A stretch of 57,388 bases of DNA from Candidatus Allofournierella merdigallinarum. Lineage in GTDB: Bacteria; Bacillota; Clostridia; Oscillospirales; Ruminococcaceae. Shown piece after piece: positions 24,446-32,727 of this stretch (within the stretch, counting starts at the first letter, position 1; each line of letters opens with the position of its first letter). The translations under genes and the position numbers were made by a program. The stretch lies in the NCBI GenBank assembly GCA_019117205.1, contig DXAC01000042.1, positions 1 through 57,388 of the forward strand, read 5' to 3'. The notes beneath the pieces are model-generated. The model made no database searches. It saw nothing but the letters and a program-made list of their open reading frames with translations, and was not told the DNA's origin.

Positions 24446-24719
24446 AGCCGGGGTGCCGTAAGAAAACGGCGCCGGGAAAAGGGCAGTCCGGGTCCGCGTA
24501 GCGGCCAAGGCCCCGGTGGGGCCTTGGCCCGGCTGGGCGGTCCGCGAAGCGGAGCAGGCGCATCTTTGTTGCGCCCGCAGCCCGCGCCCCAGGATTTTGG
24601 ATGAAGAAAGCACAAAGAGCGGCCCCGCAAGCCTTGGTGGCTTGGGGGGGGGGCGCTCTGCGTGTTTTATGCGCCAAAAGCCTACGGCAGAACCGCCGTT
24701 TTCTTATGCCACCCCGGCT
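24446..24719. mobile_element. Noncoding element bounded by 26-bp inverted repeats (MITE-like)
   Basis: The 26 bases at 24446-24471 and the reverse complement of 24694-24719 agree at 24 of 26 positions, each beginning AGCCGGGGTG and containing TAAGAAAACGGCG. Between them lie about 220 bases with no credible gene. The interior contains a GGCCAAGGCCCC/GGGGCCTTGGCC palindrome at 24505-24531, two near-copies of GGTCCGCGNAGCGG (24488-24501, 24539-24552) and a run of ten G. No target-site duplication is obvious. This could be a nonautonomous transposable element or a large structured RNA. It sits between a truncated transporter gene and the lipoprotein gene. Confidence 0.5.
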
Positions 24720-24734
24720 TTCCTGAAAGTTGTG

Positions 24735-24773
24735 AAAAACAGCGCCGGGGCGGCATGGGCCGCCCCGGCGCTG
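24735..24773 (-). terminator. Terminator of the trigger-factor-like lipoprotein gene
   Basis: Arms CAGCGCCGGGGCGGC and GCCGCCCCGGCGCTG form a long hairpin with a 4-base loop, followed on the minus strand by TTTTTC. Confidence 0.85.
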
Positions 24774-24796
24774 TGTTGTTTTTGTTTTGCGGCAGG

Positions 24797-25948
24797 TCAG
24801 TTCTCGTCCAGCAGCAACTGGTCCACCTTGCCGATCATCACGTCCTGCTTGATGTAGTTCAGGCCGTACTGTTCCACATAGGCGTCGTAGTTGTCCCCCA
24901 GCAACCCCTGGAGTTCCTCCTCGGTCACCGCCATGCCCTCCTGCTCGGCGATGGCCTGGCGGATCAGGCTGAACATGGCCGCCTCGGGCAGCTGCTCGTC
25001 CAGCATGGCCAGGTAGTCGGCCTCGCTGCCGTAGCCGGAGAGCATCATCAGGGTGTCCACCGTGATGCCGTAGCTGGCGGCCTGGTTGTTGATGGAAGCC
25101 AGCTGGGCCTCCCGCATATACTCGGAGATGGCGGCGGGCACCTCGGTGACCTGGGCGTTCTCCTCCAGGTAGTCCAGCAGCCAGGTGTACTTGGCGGACT
25201 CGGTCAGCCCGGTGATGATCCCCTGGCGGGCCTCGTCGGCGGTGGTCCAGCCGTAGGTGGCCTGCAGGTTCTCCGCCACGAACTCATCGGTGAACTCGGG
25301 GTAGACCAGCTCGTCCCCCTCGATGTAGTTGATGGTGGTCACAAACACCGCGTCCTTGTTCTCCAGCACCAGGGTGTTGCCCTCGGCGTCGGTGGAGTCG
25401 TTGTACCCCTCGGGGAAGGTCACGTTCACGTCAAAGGTCTCGCCGGGCTCGTGGCCGATCAGCTGCTCCAAAAAGTCGTCGATGTAGCTGGTCACGCCGA
25501 TGGTGACGCTGGTGCCCGCGCCGCCGGTGCTGCCGCCGGTGAACTCCACGCCGTCCACACTGCCCACGTAGTCGATGTTCACGGTGTCGCCGTCCTCCAC
25601 CGCCCGGTCAGTGATCTGGGTGGGCTCGGCCCACTGGCTCAGGATGCCCTGGATGGTCTCCTCCACCTCTTCCTCGGTGGGCTCGATCTCCTCAGCGGGG
25701 ATGTCCAGCCCCTTGTACTCGGGCAGAGTGACGTAGTCCAGCGCCCGGATGTCTTTCCAGAAGCCGTTGTCGTCGATGTACTTGCTGAAGTCGATGTCCA
25801 CCATCTCGGGCACGTCGGAGCTGCCGGAGGTGGAGGCGGCGGAAGAGGAGCCGGAGCCGGAGACGGCGTCGCTGCCGCAGCCGGCCAGGGCCACAGTCAT
25901 GGTGAGCGCCAGGGCCGCGGCGGCCAGGCGGATCATATCGTTTTTCAA
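24797..25948 (-). CDS. Extracytoplasmic trigger-factor-like peptidyl-prolyl isomerase lipoprotein
   Basis: A 383-residue lipoprotein foldase. The signal peptide ends in the lipobox VALAGC and is followed by a Ser/Gly-rich linker. An FKBP-like isomerase domain lies around residues 115-230 (DGDTVNIDYVGSVDG, EQLIGHEPGETFDVNVTFPEGY). A helical trigger-factor C-terminal arm runs to the end. Cytosolic trigger factor has a ribosome-binding N-terminal domain; here that is replaced by a lipid anchor, so it probably folds proteins outside the membrane, as PrsA does. The start is taken as TTG at 25946-25948, which has GGAGGG nine bases upstream. The ATG four codons later is too far from that site. Confidence 0.82.
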   Translation of the reverse strand: MKNDMIRLAAAALALTMTVALAGCGSDAVSGSGSSSAASTSGSSDVPEMVDIDFSKYIDDNGFWKDIRALDYVTLPEYKGLDIPAEEIEPTEEEVEETIQGILSQWAEPTQITDRAVEDGDTVNIDYVGSVDGVEFTGGSTGGAGTSVTIGVTSYIDDFLEQLIGHEPGETFDVNVTFPEGYNDSTDAEGNTLVLENKDAVFVTTINYIEGDELVYPEFTDEFVAENLQATYGWTTADEARQGIITGLTESAKYTWLLDYLEENAQVTEVPAAISEYMREAQLASINNQAASYGITVDTLMMLSGYGSEADYLAMLDEQLPEAAMFSLIRQAIAEQEGMAVTEEELQGLLGDNYDAYVEQYGLNYIKQDVMIGKVDQLLLDEN

Positions 25949-26003
25949 GGTGGTGTTCCCTCCTGTTTTCGGGCGGCCCGGGGGCCGCGCAGTATCGTTT
26001 TTT

Positions 26004-26031
26004 ATTATAGCACGCAAAGCCGCGCCGTCGA
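26004..26031 (-). promoter_or_regulatory. Promoter of the trigger-factor-like gene
   Basis: On the minus strand TATAAT (26004-26009) lies 16 bases after TCGACG (26026-26031), about 55 bases before the TTG start. Confidence 0.45.
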
Positions 26032-26114
26032 GAGGTTCGGGCCAAAAATTCATAATTTCGTTTTTGTTTTTCTACTATTTGTAAATTATATTCTATTTTA
26101 TACCAGTTTTTTGT

Positions 26115-26143
26115 TTGGCTTGCGGGGTCAAATGCAGTATAAT
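26115..26143 (+). promoter_or_regulatory. Promoter of the zinc-ribbon gene
   Basis: TTGGCT, a 17-base spacer and a perfect TATAAT (26138-26143), about 60 bases before the ATG. Flanking sequence is AT-rich on the upstream side. Confidence 0.55.
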
Positions 26144-26203
26144 GGAGGGAAAGCGGGGCTGGATGAACCGCCTCCCTGCGCCGCTGTTTTCGGAGGAAAC
26201 GCC

Positions 26204-26638
26204 ATGATCGACAGGAGCAAAAAGTACTGGACGGGCGACTGCACCGCGGACATCGACGAGTGGCTGCGGCTGTACGTGTCGGAGGAAACGCTGGACATAA
26301 AGCCGGTGGTCTGCCGTGCCTGCGGGGGCGACGGGTTCCTGCTCCGGCTGGACCGGGACGAGGGGGTCATCCAGGTGGAGTGCGCGGCGTGCGGCGCCAA
26401 AAAAATTTTGCTGGACGGCGAGGACTACCGGGCGGATGCGCGTCTGCGGCTTCGCCGGTGTACGGTGTGCAAGAGCTGCAGGGAGTACAACCTGCGGGTG
26501 GGCTTTGCCCGCCGGGAAAACGGCAGCGTGAAGTGGGTGTACATCGGCAACCGGTGTACCGGCTGCGGCACGCTGGGCTCCTATCTGGACTGGAAAGTGA
26601 GCTATGAGCCCACCGACGGGATGGAGCAAAACATCTGA
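26204..26638 (+). CDS. Zinc-ribbon protein of unknown function
   Basis: A 144-residue soluble protein with four CxxC pairs: CRAC and CAAC form one ribbon (about residues 36-62), and CTVC (with CKSC just after) and CTGC form a second (about 86-123). The spacing suggests two zinc ribbons separated by a charged DGEDYRADARLRL linker. I do not recognise a named family; nucleic-acid or protein binding is plausible but unproven. The ATG follows GGAGG by seven bases, so this start is secure. The preceding long open frame is a shadow of the lipoprotein gene. It may be co-transcribed with malic enzyme 51 bases downstream. Confidence 0.75.
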   Translation: MIDRSKKYWTGDCTADIDEWLRLYVSEETLDIKPVVCRACGGDGFLLRLDRDEGVIQVECAACGAKKILLDGEDYRADARLRLRRCTVCKSCREYNLRVGFARRENGSVKWVYIGNRCTGCGTLGSYLDWKVSYEPTDGMEQNI

Positions 26639-26689
26639 CGTTACAAGCCGGCCCGCCGGGCCGGGGAGAGAAAGAAAGAGGGGCACAGG

Positions 26690-27865
26690 ATGGACTACAA
26701 CAAGGAATCGCTGGCGCTGCACAAAGCGCACAAAGGCAAGCTGGAGGTGGTGGGCAAGGTGCCGGTGAAGACCCGGGACGACCTTTCGCTGGCCTACACC
26801 CCCGGCGTGGCGGAGCCCTGCCGGCGCATCGCCGCCGACCCGGACGCGGTGTACGACTACACCTGCAAGGGCAACATGGTGGCGGTGGTCACCAACGGCA
26901 CGGCGGTGCTGGGGCTGGGGGACATCGGCCCCCAGGCGGGCCTGCCGGTGATGGAGGGCAAGGCGCTGCTGTTCAAGGCCTTTGGCGGGGTGGACGCTTT
27001 CCCCATCTGCCTGGACACCAAGGACCCCGCCGAGGTGGTGCGGGCGGTGGAGCTCATCGCCCCCGGCTTTGGCGGGGTGAACCTGGAGGACATCCGCAGC
27101 CCCGAGTGCTTTGAGATCGAGCGCCTTTTGCAGCAAAAGCTGGACATCCCCGTCTTCCACGACGACCAGCACGGCACCGCCATCGTGGTGACGGCGGCGC
27201 TGCTGAACGCTTTGAAGCTGGTGGGCAAGCGGCTGGAAGAGGTGCGCATCGTACTGAACGGCCCCGGCGCGGCGGGCACCGCCATCATTAAGATGCTGCT
27301 GGCGGCGGGGGCCACCGACGTGACCGCCGTGGACGAGCACGGCATTTTGTACGAGGGGCGCCCCGCGGGCCTGGCCGACCACAAGGCCTGGCTGGCCACC
27401 GTCACCGACCCCCGCCATCTCACCGGCGGCCTGGCCCGGGCGGTGGAGGGCGCGGACGTGTTCATCGGCGTGTCGGTGCCGGGGGCGCTGAAACAGGAGA
27501 TGGCCGCCGCCATGGCAAAGGACGCGGTGGTGTTCGCCATGGCCAACCCCACCCCCGAAATTCTGCCCGAGGAGGCCAAAGCCGCCGGCGTGCGGGTGAT
27601 GGGCACCGGCCGCAGCGACTACCCCAACCAGATCAACAACGTGCTGGCTTTCCCCGGCGTGTTCAAGGGCGCGCTGGCGGTGCGGGCAAAGTGCATCAAC
27701 GACGAGATGAAAGTGGCGGCGGCAAAGGCCATCGCCTCCCTCATCGGGGACGGGGAGCTGGCCGAGGACTACATCATCCCCGGCGCCTTTGACGGGCGGG
27801 TGGCCCCGGCGGTGGCCGACGCGGTGGCTGCCGCCGCCCGGGAAAGCGGGGTGGCCCGGCTGTGA
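26690..27865 (+). CDS. NAD(P)-dependent malic enzyme
   Basis: A 391-residue short-form bacterial malic enzyme, converting malate to pyruvate and CO2 with reduction of NAD(P). It has the N-terminal LAYTPGVAEPCRRI and NMVAVVTNGTAVLGLGDIGP, the metal-binding LEDI and HDDQHGTA, and a Rossmann motif LNGPGAAGTAI. The C-terminal FAMANPTPEI and GRSDYPNQINNVLAFPG are also typical. No phosphotransacetylase domain is fused. The stop overlaps the fumarase alpha start (GTGA), so the three downstream frames form one operon for malate/fumarate metabolism. Confidence 0.95.
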   Translation: MDYNKESLALHKAHKGKLEVVGKVPVKTRDDLSLAYTPGVAEPCRRIAADPDAVYDYTCKGNMVAVVTNGTAVLGLGDIGPQAGLPVMEGKALLFKAFGGVDAFPICLDTKDPAEVVRAVELIAPGFGGVNLEDIRSPECFEIERLLQQKLDIPVFHDDQHGTAIVVTAALLNALKLVGKRLEEVRIVLNGPGAAGTAIIKMLLAAGATDVTAVDEHGILYEGRPAGLADHKAWLATVTDPRHLTGGLARAVEGADVFIGVSVPGALKQEMAAAMAKDAVVFAMANPTPEILPEEAKAAGVRVMGTGRSDYPNQINNVLAFPGVFKGALAVRAKCINDEMKVAAAKAIASLIGDGELAEDYIIPGAFDGRVAPAVADAVAAAARESGVARL

Positions 27866-28701
27866 GAGAGATCAAGGCGACGGCCATCACCCAGGCGGTG
27901 GCGGCCCTGTGCATCCAGGCCAACAGCCGCCTGCCGGCGGATGTGGAGGCTGCGCTGGCGGCGGCCCGGGCCGCCGAGCCCTGGCCCCTGGCAAAGCACA
28001 CCCTGGGCCTTTTGGAGAAGAACCTGGAGATGGCAAACGCCTGCGACCTGCCCATCTGCCAGGACACCGGCATGGCGGTGGTGTTCGCCGAGCTGGGCCA
28101 GGAGGCGCACATCGACGGCGACTTTGAAGCGGCGGTGAACGAGGGGGTGCGCCGGGGCTACGGCGAAGGGTATCTGCGCAAGAGCATGGTGGCCGACCCC
28201 CTGCGCCGGGGCAACACCGGCGACAACACCCCCGCCGCGTTGCACCTGCGGCTGGTGCCCGGGGACAAGCTGCGGCTGACGGTGGCGCCCAAGGGCTTCG
28301 GCAGCGAGAATATGAGCCGCCTTGCCATGCTGCGCCCCGCCGACGGGGTGGCAGGGGTGGAGCGCTTCGTGCTGGAAACGGTGCGGCTGGCGGGCTCCAA
28401 CCCCTGCCCGCCCATGGTGCTGGGAGTAGGCATCGGCGGCAGCTTCGACGGGGTGGCCCTTTTGGCAAAGCAGGCGCTGCTGCGCCCGCTGGATGAGCCC
28501 AACCCGGACGAATACTACGCGGCGCTGGAAAAAAAGCTGCTGGCCGAGGTGAACTCCTTAGGCATCGGGCCTCAAGGCTTCGGCGGGCGCACCACCGCCC
28601 TGGGCCTTGCCATCGAGACGGCCCCCACCCACGTGGCGGGGCTGCCGGTGGCGGTGAACGTGAGCTGCCACGCCACACGGCGGGCCAGCGCGGAATTGTA
28701 A
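27862..28701 (+). CDS. Class I fumarate hydratase, alpha subunit
   Basis: A 279-residue Fe-S hydro-lyase N-terminal domain. The cluster cysteines are in LPICQDTG (first), in the GSNPCPP region and in the C-terminal NVSCHATR. GNTGDNTPA and KGFGSENMSRL are typical of class I fumarase/tartrate dehydratase alpha chains. The start GTG overlaps the malic enzyme stop. With the beta subunit 14 bases downstream it would interconvert fumarate and malate. A tartrate-dehydratase assignment cannot be fully excluded, but the malic enzyme context favours fumarase. The cluster implies oxygen sensitivity. Confidence 0.88.
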   Translation: MREIKATAITQAVAALCIQANSRLPADVEAALAAARAAEPWPLAKHTLGLLEKNLEMANACDLPICQDTGMAVVFAELGQEAHIDGDFEAAVNEGVRRGYGEGYLRKSMVADPLRRGNTGDNTPAALHLRLVPGDKLRLTVAPKGFGSENMSRLAMLRPADGVAGVERFVLETVRLAGSNPCPPMVLGVGIGGSFDGVALLAKQALLRPLDEPNPDEYYAALEKKLLAEVNSLGIGPQGFGGRTTALGLAIETAPTHVAGLPVAVNVSCHATRRASAEL

Positions 28702-28715
28702 GGGAGGGCGAAAAC

Positions 28716-29270
28716 ATGGAACACAGACTGTCCACCCCCTGCACCCGCCATGCGCTGGCCGCCCTGCGGGCGGGGGACACGGTGCTGCTCTCCGGCACCA
28801 TCTACACCGCCCGGGACGCGGCCCACAAGCGGATGATGGAATGTCTGGACAAGGGCGAGGCGCTGCCTTTTCCCCTGGAGGGCAGCGCGGTGTACTACGT
28901 GGGCCCCACGCCGGAAAAGCCCGGCAGGGTGATCGGCGCGGCGGGCCCCACCACCAGCGGCCGGATGGACCCCTACTCCCCCCGGCTCATTGCCCTGGGC
29001 CAGCGGGTGATGATCGGCAAGGGCGCCCGGGACAAGGCGGTGAAAGAGGCCCTGCAAAAGGCGGGCGGCGTCTACCTGGCAGCCCTGGGCGGCGCCGGCG
29101 CGCTGATGGCCGCCTGCGTAAAGGAGCTGGAGGTCATCGCCTGGGACGACCTGGGCTGCGAGGCGGTGCGGCGGCTGGTGGTGGAGGAGATGCCCCTCAC
29201 CGTGGTGCTGGACCCGGTGGGCGGCGACCTGTACGAAAGCGGCCCGGCGGCCTATCTCGCCGGGCGGTGA
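28716..29270 (+). CDS. Class I fumarate hydratase, beta subunit
   Basis: A 184-residue Fe-S hydro-lyase C-terminal domain. Features are LLSGTIYTARDAAHKRM (substrate arginine and histidine), YYVGPTPEKPG, GAAGPTTSGRMD and MIGKGARDKAV. GGGAGGGC precedes the ATG. Subunit pairing with the gene above is a known split of the single-chain class I fumarase. It ends the operon; the following 130 bases are GC-rich without a convincing T-tailed terminator. Confidence 0.9.
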   Translation: MEHRLSTPCTRHALAALRAGDTVLLSGTIYTARDAAHKRMMECLDKGEALPFPLEGSAVYYVGPTPEKPGRVIGAAGPTTSGRMDPYSPRLIALGQRVMIGKGARDKAVKEALQKAGGVYLAALGGAGALMAACVKELEVIAWDDLGCEAVRRLVVEEMPLTVVLDPVGGDLYESGPAAYLAGR

Positions 29271-29406
29271 GCCCCCCTGGGGGCCAGCGCGGGCCGGGCT
29301 TCCCCCGCCCCAAAGGGCCCCTGTCCCCGCGCCGGCTTGGGGCCGGGGATCTCCCCGCTCGCGGGGCCGGGCGCTTCGCCGCTTTAAACCGGTAAAAAAA
29401 TAATGC

Positions 29407-29435
29407 TTGACAAACGCCGCCGGCTGTGGTTTAAT
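29407..29435 (+). promoter_or_regulatory. Promoter of the tryptophan ABC transporter operon
   Basis: TTGACA (29407-29412), a 17-base spacer and TTTAAT (29430-29435). Transcription would start about 29442, immediately at the T-box leader. The stretch 29271-29400 before it is GC-rich and holds no gene I can see. Confidence 0.85.
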
Positions 29436-29442
29436 GTCAGTA

Positions 29443-29710
29443 AATCAATGAGGCGGAGATAAAACTGCACAGCGCACCTACCAGAGAGCCCGGAGGCTGG
29501 AAACGGGCGGAGAGCGGGGCAGACAAATGGACCGCCGAGAGCAAGGTGAACGAGGGCCCGCCCTTTAGTAGCTGCGCCGGGAGGCTCCCGTTACAGGGCG
29601 CAGGGCGTGTTGGCGCCCTCACGAGAGGCCTGTTTTCACAGGCAAGCAAGGTGGCACCGCAGGTTTTTTCAAGACCTGTCCTTGTAGCAGTACAAGGGCA
29701 GGTCTTTTTT
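29443..29710 (+). promoter_or_regulatory. Tryptophan T-box leader with terminator
   Basis: A full T-box RNA. The stem I base GGCGG (29452-29456) pairs with CCGCC (29532-29536). The specifier loop holds TGG (29528-29530) followed by A, so the codon is Trp. Distal stem I shows AGAGAGCCCGGAGGCTG. The T-box sequence AAGGTGGCACCGCAGG is at 29648-29663; its TGGC would pair with GCCA of tRNA-Trp, whose discriminator base is G. The terminator has 16-base arms (29671-29686, 29691-29706) and a T run. The antiterminator pairs CAAGG (29647-29651) with CCTTG (29680-29684). Uncharged tRNA-Trp should turn the operon on. Confidence 0.92.
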
Positions 29711-29848
29711 CTATTCTTTTTTGAAAGGGGGCGCCGTTCATGGCGAGCTTCATCCGCTGCAACCGCTTTTCCACACGATGGCGCCGATGGCGACTGTACC
29801 GCTGACCGCCATCCACCCATCTTCAAAAAACGAAAAGAGGTATACACC

Positions 29849-30895
29849 ATGAAAAAGAATCGTCTGTTTGCCGCCATCACCGCCGCCGCCCTGGCCCTTT
29901 CCCTGGCCGCCTGCGGCTCCGCCCCCGCTTCCACCTCCGCCCCGGCCTCCGCCCCGGCCTCCGGCAGCGCCGCCGCCGAGAGCTTCAAGGTGGGCATCGT
30001 CCAGTACACCACCCACTCCAGCCTGGACGAGATCTGCGCCGCCATCCAGAGCGAGCTCACCGCCCTGTCCGAGGCCAGTGTGGCCGCCGGCGGGCCGGCC
30101 ATCGAGTTCGAGGTGCAGAACGGCCAGGCGGACAACGCCACCCTGAACGACATCTGCAAGCTGTTCGTCTCCGACGGAGTGGACCTGATCATCCCCATCG
30201 CCACCCCCGCCGCCACCGCTGCGGCCGCCGCGGTGCAGGGCACCGACATCCCGCTGGTGTACAGCGCGGTCACCGACCCGGTGGGCGCCCAGCTGGCCGA
30301 GAGCATGGAGGCCCCCGGCCAGAACATGACCGGCACCAGCGACTACATCGACACCAACAAGATCCTGGACCTGGCCCTGGCCCAGAACCCTGAGCTGAAG
30401 ACCCTGGGCATCATCTACAACCTGGGCGAGCCCAACAGCGTGACCACCGTGGCCAACCTGAAGCCGGTGCTGGAGGAGAAAGGCATCGCCGCCGTGGAGA
30501 GCACCGTGACCAACGCCGGCGAGGTGCAGCTGGCCACCCAGAACCTGCTGGCCCAGGGGGCCGAGGCCATCTTCATCCCCACCGACAACACCGTGGCGGA
30601 CGGCCTGGCCGTGCTGGCCACCACCGCCATCGAGGCTGGGGTGCCGGTGTACCCGGCGGCGGACAGCATGGTGCGGGACGGCGGCCTTGCCACCACCGGC
30701 GTCAACTACACCGCGCTGGGTGAGCGCACCGCCCAGATGGCGGTGGACATCCTGAACGGGGCCGACCCCGCCACCACCCCCGTGGTGGTACTCAACGACG
30801 GCATCATCACCGTGAACACCACCACCGCCGCTGCCCTGGGCATCGACCCGGACATCTTCGATCTGAACGGCAGCGGCTACGTGGCCGTGGAGTAA
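29849..30895 (+). CDS. trpX: ABC transporter substrate-binding lipoprotein, probable tryptophan (TrpX-type)
   Basis: A 348-residue lipoprotein with signal peptide and lipobox LSLAAC, a Ser/Ala/Pro linker, then the ABC_sub_bind fold (VGIVQYTTHSSLDEI, VDLIIPIATPAATAA, VYSAVTDPVGAQL, PVYPAADSMVRDGGLATTGVNY). This family was named TrpX where it is under Trp T-boxes, which is exactly the case here. It binds the substrate outside the membrane and delivers it to the permease. The ATG follows AAGAGG by eight bases. Specificity comes from the T-box, not from residues I can read; tyrosine is the main alternative. Confidence 0.85.
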   Translation: MKKNRLFAAITAAALALSLAACGSAPASTSAPASAPASGSAAAESFKVGIVQYTTHSSLDEICAAIQSELTALSEASVAAGGPAIEFEVQNGQADNATLNDICKLFVSDGVDLIIPIATPAATAAAAAVQGTDIPLVYSAVTDPVGAQLAESMEAPGQNMTGTSDYIDTNKILDLALAQNPELKTLGIIYNLGEPNSVTTVANLKPVLEEKGIAAVESTVTNAGEVQLATQNLLAQGAEAIFIPTDNTVADGLAVLATTAIEAGVPVYPAADSMVRDGGLATTGVNYTALGERTAQMAVDILNGADPATTPVVVLNDGIITVNTTTAAALGIDPDIFDLNGSGYVAVE

Positions 30896-30919
30896 GCGGC
30901 ACTCTCCCCTGTTTTTCGT

Positions 30920-30949
30920 CCCCGGCGCGGCCCTGCGGCCGCGCCGGGG
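30920..30949 (+). other. Hairpin between binding-protein and permease genes
   Basis: Perfect 13-base arms CCCCGGCGCGGCC and GGCCGCGCCGGGG with a 4-base loop lie 24 bases after the stop. There is no continuous T run (TATGTTTGTTTT follows), so it likely protects the binding-protein mRNA or lowers readthrough to give excess binding protein. Confidence 0.6.
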
Positions 30950-30980
30950 CCCTATGTTTGTTTTAAAGGAGCGTTTTTTC

Positions 30981-31886
30981 ATGACCGCAATGCTTTTGCA
31001 GAGCGCGGTGGAGCAGGGCTTCATCTACGCGCTGGTGGCGCTGGCGCTGTACCTGTCCTACCGGGTGCTGGACATCGCCGACCTGACCACCGACGGCACT
31101 TTCGTGCTGGGCAGCGCCGTGTCCGCCGTGGTGGCCGCCGCCGGGCATCCGGCCCTGGGGCTGGTGCTGGCCTTTGCCGCCGGCGGCGCGGCGGGCTTTG
31201 TCACCGCCTTCCTCCACACCCGGATGAAAGTGCAGGCCATTCTGGCGGGCATCATCACCATGACCGGCCTGTACACCATCAACCTGTGGACCATGGGCAA
31301 CCGGGCGGACCTGCCCCTTTTAAAGGTGGACACGGTGTTCACCTGGGCCGCCGGGGTGTTCGGCGCCCAGTGGAACAAGCTCATCCTGGCCGCCCTGATC
31401 ACGGTGGGGGTGGGGGTGCTGCTGGCCCTCTTCCTCAAGACCCAGCTGGGCCTTTCCATCCGGGCCACCGGCGACAACCGGGACATGGTGTCCGCCTCTT
31501 CCATCGACCCGGCCTTTACCATCACGGTGGGCCTTTGCATCGCCAACGGCTGCACCGCCCTCTCCGGCGGGGTGCTGGCCCAGTACCAGATGTCCAGCTC
31601 CATGAGCCTGGGCACCGGCGTGGTGGTCATCGGCCTGGCCAGCCTGATCATCGGCGAGATGTTCACCCGCCGTGGCGGGGTGTGGCGGGGGGTCATTGCC
31701 GCCATCGTGGGCTCCATCGTCTACCGGGTGCTCATGGTGTTCGCCCTGCGCACCAGCGCCAACCCCTCCAACCTGAAGCTCATCAGCGCGGTGATCGTGG
31801 CGGTGGCCATCAGCTGGCCCGCCCTGTCCGGCTGGGTCAGGCTGACAAAGCGCAAGCTGGCCGCCAGGGGAAAGGAGGAAGTGTGA
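30981..31886 (+). CDS. trpY: ABC transporter permease, probable tryptophan (TrpY-type)
   Basis: A 301-residue inner-membrane protein with about eight hydrophobic segments. It resembles the branched-chain/BPD_transp_2 permease family: YRVLDIADLTTDGTF early, LGLSIRATGDNRDMVSASSID as the cytoplasmic coupling region, and ALSGGVLAQYQ. The ATG at 30981 follows AAAGGAG by nine bases; the longer frame starting nine codons earlier is unsupported. Together with the flanking genes it forms a complete importer with presumably homodimeric permease. Confidence 0.88.
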   Translation: MTAMLLQSAVEQGFIYALVALALYLSYRVLDIADLTTDGTFVLGSAVSAVVAAAGHPALGLVLAFAAGGAAGFVTAFLHTRMKVQAILAGIITMTGLYTINLWTMGNRADLPLLKVDTVFTWAAGVFGAQWNKLILAALITVGVGVLLALFLKTQLGLSIRATGDNRDMVSASSIDPAFTITVGLCIANGCTALSGGVLAQYQMSSSMSLGTGVVVIGLASLIIGEMFTRRGGVWRGVIAAIVGSIVYRVLMVFALRTSANPSNLKLISAVIVAVAISWPALSGWVRLTKRKLAARGKEEV

Positions 31887-31887
31887 G

Positions 31888-32694
31888 ATGCTCACTGTGA
31901 CAAACCTCTCCAAAACGTTCAACCCCGGCACCATCAACGAGAAAAAGGCGCTGCAAAACGTCAGCCTCCATCTGGAGGCGGGGGATTTCGCCGCCATCGT
32001 GGGCTCCAACGGGGCGGGCAAGTCCACCCTGTTCAACGCCATTGCCGGCAACTTCTTCGCCGACGAGGGCCGCATTTTGCTGGACGGCCGGGACATCACC
32101 TTTGAAAAGGAGCACCGCCGCAGCCGGCAGATCGGCCGGCTGTTCCAGGACCCGCTGCGGGGCACCGCCCCCCACATGACCATCGAGGAGAACATGGCGC
32201 TGGCCTGGCTGCGGGCGTCCAAAGTGGGGTCGGGCTTTTCCTGCATCACCGCCAAGGAGCGGGCTCTGTTCCGGGAGAAGCTGGCCCGGCTGGGGCTGGG
32301 CCTGGAGGACCGGATGAAACAGCCGGTGGGCCTGCTCAGCGGCGGCCAGCGCCAGGCGCTGACCCTGCTGATGGCCACCCTGGTCACCCCCAAGCTGCTG
32401 CTGCTGGACGAGCACACCGCCGCCCTGGACCCGGCCACCGCCGAAAAGGTGCTGGCCCTTACAAAGGAGATCGTGGCCGAGCGGCGCATCACCTGCCTGA
32501 TGATCACCCACAACATGCAAAGCGCGCTGGAACTGGGCAACCGCACCCTGATGATGGACCACGGCCGCATCGTGCTGGACGTGGGCGGCGCCGAGCGGGC
32601 GAAGATGACGGTGGAGGACCTGCTGGACGCGTTTCGGGAAAACGCCGGCCGGGCCATGAACAACGACCGCATCCTGCTTTCCACCGTGGAGTGA
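31888..32694 (+). CDS. trpZ: ABC transporter ATP-binding protein, probable tryptophan (TrpZ-type)
   Basis: A 268-residue ATPase. It has Walker A GSNGAGKST (about residues 49-57), the signature LLSGGQRQAL in place of the common LSGGQ (about 148-157), Walker B LLLLDEHTAALDP and the switch histidine in MITHNM. It starts two bases after the permease stop region with AAAGGAGG upstream. Last gene of the T-box operon, ending at a strong terminator. Confidence 0.92.
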   Translation: MLTVTNLSKTFNPGTINEKKALQNVSLHLEAGDFAAIVGSNGAGKSTLFNAIAGNFFADEGRILLDGRDITFEKEHRRSRQIGRLFQDPLRGTAPHMTIEENMALAWLRASKVGSGFSCITAKERALFREKLARLGLGLEDRMKQPVGLLSGGQRQALTLLMATLVTPKLLLLDEHTAALDPATAEKVLALTKEIVAERRITCLMITHNMQSALELGNRTLMMDHGRIVLDVGGAERAKMTVEDLLDAFRENAGRAMNNDRILLSTVE

Positions 32695-32727
32695 GCACCC
32701 GCGCCTCCTCTGCAAATACCCAAAGCC

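Noticed and set aside
24406-24677. Short minus-strand frames in the gene-free stretch 24311-24796
   Set aside because: They lie inside the inverted-repeat element and overlap one another in different frames without ribosome binding sites; the palindromic structure explains the sequence better.
29271-29400. Terminator or gene after fumarase beta
   Set aside because: The stretch is very GC-rich and can fold, but there is no T run and no credible coding frame; nothing assignable.
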